This document shows, in pieces, positions 55,085 through 64,000 of a stretch of DNA of 64,000 bases; position 1 is the stretch's first letter; each line of letters begins with the position of its first letter. The translations under genes and the position numbers were made by a program. The DNA lies in the NCBI GenBank assembly GCA_036250195.1, contig JAVHZZ010000003.1, positions 84,345,418-84,409,417 on the forward strand, read 5' to 3'. The stretch comes from Mixophyes australis. Lineage: Eukaryota; Chordata; Amphibia; Anura; Limnodynastidae. The notes under the pieces were generated by a model, which made no database searches, had not been told where the DNA came from, and saw only the letters and a list, made by a program, of their open reading frames with translations.

Positions 55085-57031
55085 GTGCCTAGTAGAGATG
55101 TGCACCGGCGACTTTTGGTGTCTCGTGTTTTGTGTTTTGGATTCGGATTTCCGCAATGTTTTGGGTTCGGATTTGTTTCGCAAAACACCTGCCAAAAGGT
55201 TTTGGTTCGGATTTAAGGTTTTGGATTCGGATTTTTTTTGAAAAAAGCATAAAAAGTTCAAAAATCAAGTTTTTGGGCTTATTTTCACTCCTACGCTATT
55301 ATTAACCTCAATAACATTCAATAACAAGCATTTCCACTAATTTACCGTGTATTCTGAACACCTCACAATATAGTTATTAGTCCAAAACGTTGCAACGAGG
55401 TATCTTTCTGGACTGCGTAGTGGAGTGGTGGTCCCCACAATATAATAAGAAAACCATCAACTGGTCTTAATCGCACCAATAATGTACCTGGACTGCGTAG
55501 AGGAGTGGGTCACCACAATATATATAATAAGAAAACCATCAAGTGGTATGATTCGCACCAATAATGTACCTGGACTGCGTAGAGGAGTGGGTCACCACAA
55601 TATAAATTAAAAACACTGAACTTGTATGATTCGCATCAATAAATGTATCTGGACTGTGTAGAGGAGTGGTCACCACAATATAATTAAAAAACCCTCCACG
55701 GGTCTGAATTCCCAAAAAAAAGGTTGTGGACTGCGTAGTGGGGTGGCCCCGGTACACAATTTTTTACCGGGGCACAATATTATTAAAAAACCCTCCACGG
55801 GTATGAATTCCACCCAAAAAGTTTATGGACTGCGTAGTGTGGTGTTCCCCACAATATTATTTAAAAATTTTGCAGCAACAGTCAACGTTGTTTAATATCT
55901 GATACACCTCTATCTGGACTGCATAGTGGAGTGGCCCCGGTACCTAATTTGGTACCGAGGCCACAATACCTCCTCCAAGCATGTTACAGAGCATTCATCA
56001 TTGAGATCCCATCAAGTATGTTAAAGACGGACAGGGTCGAAGTGTTATTGGTTGACTTTGTAAACCAAAAAACTGTCCATGTTGCACATAGTCGTGCAAT
56101 GAAGACTGACTTTTTCATTTAAAGGCACCATCTTTCAAGTGTAGTGTTTGTAAGTCATATTATACTTTTGGTAAAATTTGTTTAATTTGTTCCTCTTTAT
56201 GGTAACTACTAATAGAATTAAAGTATTAAATAGAAGCGGCAGTTCCTCTTTATGGGAATTAGTAATAGAATTAAAGTATTAAATAGAATTAAAGTATTAA
56301 ATAGAGTGGTATAGAGTGGTAGTATGGTATAGAGTGGTCCCCACAATATAATAATAAAACCCTCAACTGGTCAGAATTCCACCAAACAAGTATCTGGACC
56401 TCGTAGTGGGGTGGCCCCGGTACCCAATTTGATACCGGGGCCACAATAAAATAAATACACCCTCAACTGGTCAGAATTCCACCAAACAAGTATCTGGACT
56501 GCGTAGTGGGGTGGCCCCGGTACCCAATTTGATATCGGGGCCACAATAAAATAAATACACCCTCAACTGGTCAGAATTACACCAAACAAGTATCTGGACT
56601 GCGTAGTGGGGTGGCCCCGATACCCAATTTGATACCGGGGCCACAATACCTCCTCCAAGTTCCAAGTGTAGTGTTTATAACATCTTAACACTACACTAAT
56701 TCTAGCACGTCAAAACCTCTTGTTTTAAATAATGACAGGGCATTTAACTTTTGATTTAATTTATTGAATTTGTTGGCATTTTCTTTTACTTTTTGAACAT
56801 GGCAAACGACTGTTGAATGGTCACATAATGCCAAAAAAATAGTTGCAAGTTGGAATTGTCCTTGGGCTCTCCCACCCACCCTTATGTTGTTGAAATAGGA
56901 CATGCACACTTTAACAAACCAATCATTTCAGCGACAGGGCCTACCAAACAACTGTGGCTGAAATGATTGGTTTGTTTGGGCCCCCACACCAAAAAAACAA
57001 TTCATCTCTCCCTGTACAAACTAAACAGGCA

Positions 57032-57376
57032 CTACTGAGGAAAGATGTCTTCCTCATCCTCAACCTCTGATTCCTCTCCCCCTACAGTGTGTACTTCCTC
57101 CTCCTCACACATTATCAATTCGTCCCCGCTGGACTCCACAACCACAGGTCCCTCTGTACTATCTGGAGGGCAGTGCTGTACTTCATTGAGGAATTGATTA
57201 TTCATTTTTATAAACATAATTTTTTCAACGTTGTGAGGAAGCAACCTCCTTCGCCGCTCACTGACCAGGTTCCCCGCTGCACTAAAAACTCTTTCCGAGT
57301 ACACACTGGAGGGGGGACAACTCAGTTAAAAAATAGAGCCAGTTTGTACAGGGGCTTCCAAACTGCCTTTTGGAGT
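57032..57376 (-). pseudogene. hAT transposase C-terminal remnant (copy D)
   Basis: Encodes the dimerisation region and acidic tail, including YSERVFSAAGNLVSERR, about 90% similar by eye to copy A. Upstream of it, part of the conserved stretch around KPLYKLALF is still readable but leaves frame. The catalytic core and BED finger are missing. Confidence 0.9.
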
Positions 57377-57739
57377 TCTACCACGTCACTACCTCTAGTT
57401 AGATTGCAAGGCTTGTAAATATAAATACTTTGAAGATAAAAAAAAAGCAGGCTGCACAGACTGTGGAGCTAGAAAGTGAAATTAAATGGACCACGTTACT
57501 TTGGTGGCTATCTATGCCCCCCCCCCCTGCCCTACACTTGTAGTTGAATATAAATAAAGAAGCCTGCATAGACTGTAGAACTAGAAATTCAAATATACAA
57601 AGAAATGGACAAAGGCAGTTTGGTATCTGTCTGCATCAGATCCCCTCTCCACTAGGAGTAAAATAGAAAACTATTCAGCCGTTATATAATCTAGAATATA
57701 AATAGAAATTGAGAAAGGCAATTTGGTATCTGTCTGCAT

Positions 57740-58390
57740 CATAATCATCAACATCCTCCTCAGCGCCAGCTACATCAATATCCTCCTCCCAGTGTACAAC
57801 ATTCACACCTTCATTAGTCAAATCTGTAACTGGACTGTGGGTGATCCTTCCAGCATATGCAGAGGGCGTGCTGCAAATGCTGGATGGAGTCACCTCTTTC
57901 CGTACAGTGATGGGAAGGTTAGGGTTCACAACCAACAAAACCCTTGGACTCGCCTTGGGGATTTGTGATGTCATCTGTTTAGAAGGCAGAGTTCTTTGCT
58001 GTTTTGTTGTTGTTGCTGACAGCATAACGCTCTTAATTTTTTTGTAGGGGGGGGAGGAGGAGGGCTTAGATCCTTGGGTGAAGCTGGACTACTATTCATG
58101 AACACGGGCCAGGGCCTAAGCCGTTCCTTGTCACTACGTGTCGTAAATGGCATATTGCCAACTTTACGTTTCTCCTCAGATGATTTTAAGTTTCTGTTTT
58201 TGCTATTTTTTGAGAACTTGGGCTTTTTGGATTTTACATGCCCTGTACTAGGAGATTGGGCATCGGGCTTGCCAGACGACGTTGATGGCATTTCATCGTC
58301 TATGTCATGACTAGTGGCAGCAGCTTCAGCATTAGGAGGAAGTGGGTCTTGATCTTTCCCTACTTTATCCTCCAAATTTTTGTCTTCCAT
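57740..58390 (-). pseudogene. hAT transposase N-terminal remnant (copy D)
   Basis: Starts with ATG at 58390 (MEDKNLEDK) and follows copy A to about its residue 185. A frameshift occurs near the poly-proline/lysine tract (about 58030-58045), after which the next frame carries on (LPSKQMTSQIPKASPR). It then loses similarity and about 700 residues are absent before the C-terminal remnant. Confidence 0.88.
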
Positions 58391-58469
58391 TATATGTAGC
58401 ACAAGAGAGCGTACCCCTAAGCCACACACACTCGGCAAAGCCTTTAAAAATTATATGCGGCACAGGAGA

Positions 58470-59190
58470 GTAGCACTGGACCTATACTGCTGAATCAGTG
58501 AACTTTGTAATAGCAGTACCACTGGACTTATACACTGCTGAATCAGTGAACTTTGTAATATCAGTACCACTGGACCTATACTGCTGAATCAGTGAACTTT
58601 GTAATAGCAGTACCACTGGAATTATACACTGCTGAATCAGTGAACTTTGTAATATCAGTACCACTGGACTTATACTGCTGAATCAGTGAACTTTGTAATA
58701 GCAGTACCACTGGACTTATACACTGCTGAATCAGTGAACTTTGTAATATCAGTACCACTGGACTTATACTGCTGAATCAGTGAACTTTGTAATATATCAG
58801 TACCACTGGACTTATACTGCTGAATCAGTGAACTTTGTAATAGCAGTACCACTGGACTTATACACTGCTGAATCAGTGAACTTTGTAATATCAGTACCAC
58901 TGGACTTATACTGCTGAATCAGTGAACTTTGTAATAGCAGTACCACTGGACTTATAGTACACTGCTGAATCAGTGAACTTTGTAATAGCAGTACCACTGG
59001 ACTTATACTGCTGAATCAGTGAACTTTGTAATATATCAGTACCACTGGACTTATACTGCTGAATCAGTGAACTTTGTAATATCAGTACCACTGGACTTAT
59101 ACTGCTGAATCAGTGAACTTTGTAATAGCAGTACCACTGGACTTATACTGCTGAATCAGTGAACTTGGTAATATAATATTGCAGTACCAA
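58470..59190 (-). repeat. 46/48-bp tandem array in hAT copy D, about 15 copies
   Basis: Units alternate between 46 and 48 bp, with a few at 52, and contain GCTGAATCAGTGAACTTTGT and AGTACCACTGGACTTATAC. The unit corresponds to the GCAGTATAAGTCCATTGGTA part of the 295-bp repeat of copy A. Confidence 0.92.
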
Positions 59191-60066
59191 TGGGCTTATA
59201 TACTGCAGGATTGGTTTTGCAAATTTTGTTGTAATTAATTTTTTTTAAAAAAAAAATTTTGTATTTTTTTTTATAACTTTTTTTTTATTTTTTAAACACT
59301 TGGGAATAATGGGGAAATAACTATGCCCTTAGAAGCACAGAGCACAGGACACAGGACCACTGGACCACTGGACCGAACAGGGCACAGCACAGGACCCAGC
59401 AGCACCACTGAACTCAAAATTGACAGAGCACAGCACACAGCACCACTGGACTTTTACTGTTGAATGTGTGAACTTGGTAATATTGCAGTACCAATGGGCT
59501 TATACTGCAGGATTGGTTTTGCAAATTTTGTTGTAATTAATTTTTTTTAAAATTATTTATTTTCTGGTATTTTTTTTAATAACTTTTTTTTATTTTTTAA
59601 AACACTTGGGAATAATGGGGAAATAACTATGCCCTTAGAAGCACAGAGCACAGGACACAGCACCACTGGACTGAACAGGACACAGCACAGGGCCCAGCAG
59701 CACCACTGAACTCAAAATTGACAGAGCACAGCACACAGCACCACTGGACTGATACTGCAGAACACAGCACAGCACAGCACAGCACAGAACTAAACAGCAC
59801 AGCACGAGATTTACCAGGACAGAGGATCACCTAACACACCCTCCCTCTACCCTGATCAATGCCCGAGTGAAGATGGCAGCGACTAGCGGGGAATTTATAG
59901 GTTCCGAGTATCGCAAGATCCGACAGCGGGATTATGACTCAGAGCCTCGGTTTCAAGTTTCCATTTGGCGCCAATACCCGGATCTGTCTCGGATCCGACT
60001 CGGATCGGAAAGGTTCGGGTGGGCTCGGATTCACAAAATCCGAGTGCGCTCATCTCTAGTGCCTAG

Positions 60067-61069
60067 CAATGCACTATTCCACCCCTGGTTATGAGGGCTC
60101 TCTCCCTGCTAGATTGCAGTTCTGCAATGAGTTCTGCATTGAGTTGAGCTTACAGCTGCCTAGTTGCATTTTCCTGGACAGAATCAATACACCACCATGT
60201 CACAACTCTTTCTGCATCGTCTGCAATACATTACTATTGGCTAAATTCACGTCCTTTCTGTATGAAGTGCATTTTACATGGATTCCATCAGCTCTGTATT
60301 GAGCATATTGACTTTTGACATTACTATGAACTCTTCTAAGCAGTGCCAGGTGATTGGCCAAGCAGATAATAATCCTGCTGCTGAGGTCCTGTATTACTTT
60401 TTATTTAAGCACCATTGCTGAAAGAGAAAGAGGCAATATATTATGATAGTGAATGCACCTATGGCATTGATGTGCTACAACAGAAGGCATACAATAAAAA
60501 CCAATGAGTCTGAAAGAATAGATAGCTGTGCACAAACCTTTACAGGTTATGTTAACCATTACAGTATTAAAGCAGGAGTTGGTCATCTTTAGATTACTAA
60601 CCAAAACTCATTTAACTACTTCACGGAAACATAGTTTTGCAATATTTTGCACATAAAATGTTTACAGTATAGTCATGATTTTTGGTACTTGCCATGATTA
60701 TAGCCTAATCATCATTATTATGAAAAGTCTGAGGTCTATTTATTAAATGGACAAAAGCCCTAAATTCTGCGACAATGGCTTTTCACAGGATTGGGAGCTT
60801 CTGTCTATTAATCAAAACCCTCAGAGCCAGCTTAAGGGGGAAGGGGTGTCAGGGAGTAGTAGTACCGGCTGAAGGTGTACCAGCAGCGGGCAGTATAATG
60901 CCTGATGGATGGGCCCTCATTTCACACGTCACATGGGACACACACCACATGATAGGCGTCTTACCATGTACGCAGGCTGCAAGAGAGACAGACAGAAGAG
61001 TCTGCCTTTTCAACACTGCGCGGATGGAACAAGGTAAGTAGTCTGAATATAATGTATAATGTGAATAAT
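60067..61069. other. Intronic sequence, no gene seen
   Basis: No exon or classified repeat. An 88-codon frame at 60775-61041 ends near a GTAAGTAG but has no recognised family. Confidence 0.4.
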
Positions 61070-61870
61070 AAGTGTTTAATGCATGTTATTTTATTTGTGG
61101 GGTGATGGTGGGGCCATTTAATTTAATAATGTAATAGTGGGACCTTTAATTTAATGTTGGGGTGTTTTTTGTGCTAATTGAACGCAGGGCAGTGTGTGGG
61201 GAGAATAAGGGCTATTTATTAAATGTGAATATTAATTATTTATTGTCAGGGAAGGCTATAGGGATTAGGTATATTTAATAATTGTAAATGCTATTAATTT
61301 ATTGCAGGGGGGCTGTCTTAATGTAATGTAATGCGGATGGGAGGTGGACTGTTAATTAAATGGTGGATTGCTATTAATTTATTTGTGGAGTGATGGTGAG
61401 GCTGCTTAATTTTTGCAAGAGTGGAACCTGTTGATTTAAGGTGAGACGATAGAACCTCTGGTGGTTTGGGGCTATTAATTGAATGTGGAGCTGAGATTGA
61501 GGAGGAGGGACTTTTAGTAAATGTGAATATTAATTATTTAATGTTGGGGATGGTTCTAGGAAATAGTTATATTTAATAAATGTAAATGTTGTTAATTTAT
61601 TGCTGTGGCTTTTTGGTGGGAGGGAAATAGGTTTCTTTATTAAATGGGAATACTATGCATTTAATGTTGGGGCGGGTGGTGGCGAAATAGGTCTATTTAT
61701 TAGATGTGTATGCTGGCTGGGGAAAATAGTTATATTATTAAAGGCGAATACTATTTATTAATGTCAGTAAGGAGAGAAATAGATTTATTTATCAAATGTG
61801 AATACTATTATTGTAATGTTGTGGCTGGTTGCAGGCAGGGAGACCTAATTATTAAACATGGGTTCTATTG
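61070..61870 (+). repeat. Diverged tandem repeat, unit about 60 bp
   Basis: Repeated phrases of the form TATTTATTAAATGTGAATAC, TAATTTATTG/TTTAATGTTGGGG and GGGGTGATGGTGGGGC recur across the region with substantial divergence. The period is irregular and no reading frame exists. Confidence 0.5.
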
Positions 61871-62547
61871 ATTCAATGTCAACGCTGGTTGGTTCTTTCT
61901 AGATTTCATGTACCTGTCTTTATATTTCAGAATCCAGACAAGCAGCAACTGAGCTAACGACACCAGCAGCCACAGGAGGTGAAAGTGACAGGAACAGGTA
62001 GGAGAGAGTAGGGTAGTCTGCCAACCGTCCTGAATCTGGGGGAGCAGTCCCAACTTTGGATGACGTTCCTACTTAGTCAGGGTTTGGATTGACTGCAGGG
62101 ACAGTTGGAGGAATGTCCTGCTTCACACTGCCGGCTCATGAAGGGAGAGCTGCGTGCACCTAACCCACCTGTCTGAAGTGCCACAGACTCCCCATGGCCT
62201 AAATTCAGGTCTGAATGCCCTATCCTGGTGATGAATATCGCTGGCTACCAATGGCGGTAGACTTCATCAGGCGCCTCTTGGAAAGCCTATTTATCTTGGA
62301 CAGCGATGGAACAAGTTTGGACAAGGATGAAAAAGAGTTTGGGAAAAACTCCAATCTGTGGATTCTCTTCAGGCCACAGATAACTCAGGAGATTGAGTTT
62401 AGTTCTGCAGTTTCTGTGTTTTACTTTCACTTCATTTTAATAACCGTTTTGCATTTATATTTCTGCATGTCAGTTTATTATAACTACTTTATTCAGTAAA
62501 CATTGTGACATAACTTATTAGATAGTCTTGGCTTTTGTAATGCAATA
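61871..62547. other. Intronic sequence, no gene seen
   Basis: No defined repeat; frames at 61865-62053 and 62215-62499 have no recognised domain. Confidence 0.4.
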
Positions 62548-64000
62548 TTTATTATTATCTTTATTTTATAAGGAGCTACAAAAGGTATGCAGCGCTGTAC
62601 AAAACATATACAGAAAGAAGTGACCCATTACACATTACATGAAACATGAAGAACAAAATACACAGTCCAGACACTATGAATAAACAAATATACAACTAAG
62701 ACATTAATGCAGCTTAAATTATTTGCAAGACAGTGAGTGAGATTGATGATGGTGACCAGCTTGAAGTAGGCCTAAGCTTAAGAAAACAGGGCTAAGGAAA
62801 CAGGCGAAAAGTAGAGAGGGTGATGGAATAGTAGAGGAGATCACAAGGAGGGCCCTTTTTGTGAGAGCTTACATTCTAAAAGATAGGGTGTCAGGGGCGC
62901 ACGCAGAGGGGGTCTCTGGGTCTCCAGAAACCCCTCCCCTCCGCTAACAAAGTGCCCCACATAGTGGCACTGTACTATATAGCAGCCACGGCGCTGTCAA
63001 AGAAGCATCCGCGGCGGTGCTGTATTGTATACAGCACCGCCGCGGACACTTCTTTGACAGTGCCGCGGCTGCTGTATAGTACAGTGCTGCCGAAACGCAG
63101 CAGCTATCTCGCTATTTTTTTATTATCTTTTTTGGGCGGTTCTCCCCTAAAAATCCTGCGTGCGCCCCTGGGTGTGAAAGCCAAGACAAGAGAGTCTTAA
63201 AGGCACGCTTGAAGCCTTTGAGAGTAGAGGCTAACATAATATGGCATGGGAGATAGTTCACCAGCTGGGGATCGGCCCGAGCAAAGTTCTGTAGGAAGGA
63301 GTAAGAAGAGGTAATCAATTAAGTAGTGAGGCAGCGGTCTTTGGCAGAGCAGAGGGGGCAGCAAGGAGTGTAGTTAGAGATGAGGATGGAGATGTAGAAG
63401 AGCTTTGAAGTTGAGGGTGAGGAGCATAAATGTAATTCTCTAGGCCACGGGCAGACAGTGTAGTGACTGGCAGAGAGGAACTGCAGAGATAGAATGGCAG
63501 AAGAGAAAAATAAGCCAGGCAGCAGCATTCAGGATAGACTTCAAAGAGGCAAAGTGAGAGCTAGGTAGGCCAGAAAGAAGCCGCCTACAGTAGTCATGGT
63601 GAGATTACAATGAGTGAAAAAGAGTTTTGGTGGCTTCTGTGGTGAGAAAGGGACGTATCGTACATATTTTCCGGAGGTGGCAGGATTTTGAGAGAGACAG
63701 AATGTGAGATTTTAAGGAAAGGAAGAAGTCTAGGATGACCCCAAGGCATCAGAATTTAGGGACAGAAAGGAGGGTAGTATTATTAACAGGAAGAGAGAGC
63801 AAGGGAGGTGAGGGAGACCTGGCAGGGAGGAAGATGATTAGTTGTGTCTTGGTAACATTGAGTTTAAGAAAGCGCTGTGACATCCAAGATAAGATGGCCA
63901 AGAGACAGCATGAGACATGTGACGTAAGGGAAGGTAAGAGGTCAGAGGATGAAAGACAGATTTGGATATCATTAGCATAGAGGTGGTACTGAAGGCCCAA
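62548..64000 (-). pseudogene. CR1/L2-like LINE, 3' part, degraded and cut by the window edge
   Basis: On the minus strand the right end encodes a reverse transcriptase segment with LYANDIQI (63968-63979 for YAND, where active enzymes have YADD), followed by WMSQRFLKLNVTKTQLIIF, typical of the CR1/L2 group. Downstream frames hold recognisable but frame-broken continuation (NFARADPQLVNYLP). The 3' end probably lies near 62548 in a TTATTATTATC-type tail. A MITE interrupts it at 62892-63170. The altered catalytic motif and stops make it inactive. Confidence 0.75.
62892..63170. mobile_element. MITE with 5-bp target duplication, inserted in a LINE
   Basis: Ends CAGGGGCGCACGCAGAGG and CCTGCGTGCGCCCCTG, flanked by the perfect 5-bp duplication GGTGT (62887-62891 and 63171-63175). 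The LINE resumes on the far side, so the insertion is younger than the LINE. The inside is a near-perfect palindrome of about 125 bp centred on TATTGTATA. Confidence 0.9.

Larger units (their letters stand above)
55093..60058 (-). mobile_element. Internally deleted hAT element, 5.0 kb (copy D)
   Basis: Ends TAGAGATGTGCACC and GCGCTCATCTCTA match copy A inverted, flanked by the perfect 8-bp duplication GTGCCTAG (55085-55092 and 60059-60066), nTnnnnAn type. From left to right: right-end sequence, about three satellite monomers (55445-55690), hairpin modules, the 3' hairpin (56918-56978), transposase C-terminus, an internal deletion, transposase N-terminus, a 46/48-bp array, two roughly 300-bp units, CAGCA runs and the promoter end. 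It cannot make its own transposase. Confidence 0.93.

Overview
The window is vertebrate genomic DNA, most likely from a frog. The only host coding sequence I can support is one 123-bp exon on the minus strand at 51622-51744. It encodes the conserved start of the mature calsyntenin-2 protein (CLSTN2) and has proper splice sites on both sides. The window is therefore read as the inside of the Clstn2 gene, transcribed right to left: intron 1 lies right of the exon and intron 2 left of it. The frog assignment is inference, from the repeat landscape (tRNA-type SINEs with a 'gcgctatataaa' tail, abundant hAT MITEs, CR1/L2-like LINEs, a PNMA-type Gypsy element) and very large introns.

Almost everything else recognisable is mobile DNA. 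(1) 978-11566 is a 10.6-kb hAT transposon with matching terminal repeats, an exact 8-bp target duplication, an intact 994-residue BED-finger transposase, and about 4 kb of a 77-79-bp satellite. Three shorter relatives, all inverted relative to it and each with its own exact 8-bp duplication, lie at 32524-33135, 33178-35106 and 55093-60058. Different copies have amplified different internal modules into tandem arrays. (2) 39406-47794 is a complete, apparently very young Ty3/Gypsy LTR retrotransposon. Its two 1385-bp LTRs show no difference I could find. It has an intact Gag resembling the PNMA/MOAP1 family, and a protease-RT-RNase H-integrase ORF in the -1 frame, with a candidate frameshift signal at the gag stop. 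(3) There are many MITEs. Several are hAT-type with exact 8-bp duplications (17320-17926 with 17715-17881 nested in it, 18699-18845, 20040-20187). Three more belong to one family with exact 5-bp duplications (23440-23692, 38074-38373, 62892-63170). Others are unclassified. (4) There are three tRNA-derived SINE copies, one carrying a 37-bp internal inversion, and CR1/L2-like LINE remnants, the clearest running off the right edge (62548-64000, minus strand).

Between these are AT-rich intronic stretches without recognisable genes, plus TA microsatellites and minisatellites of 16, 25 and 52 bp. No tRNA or rRNA gene and no CRISPR array was found. The two elements with intact protein genes (the 10.6-kb hAT and the Gypsy element) both lie antisense to Clstn2.
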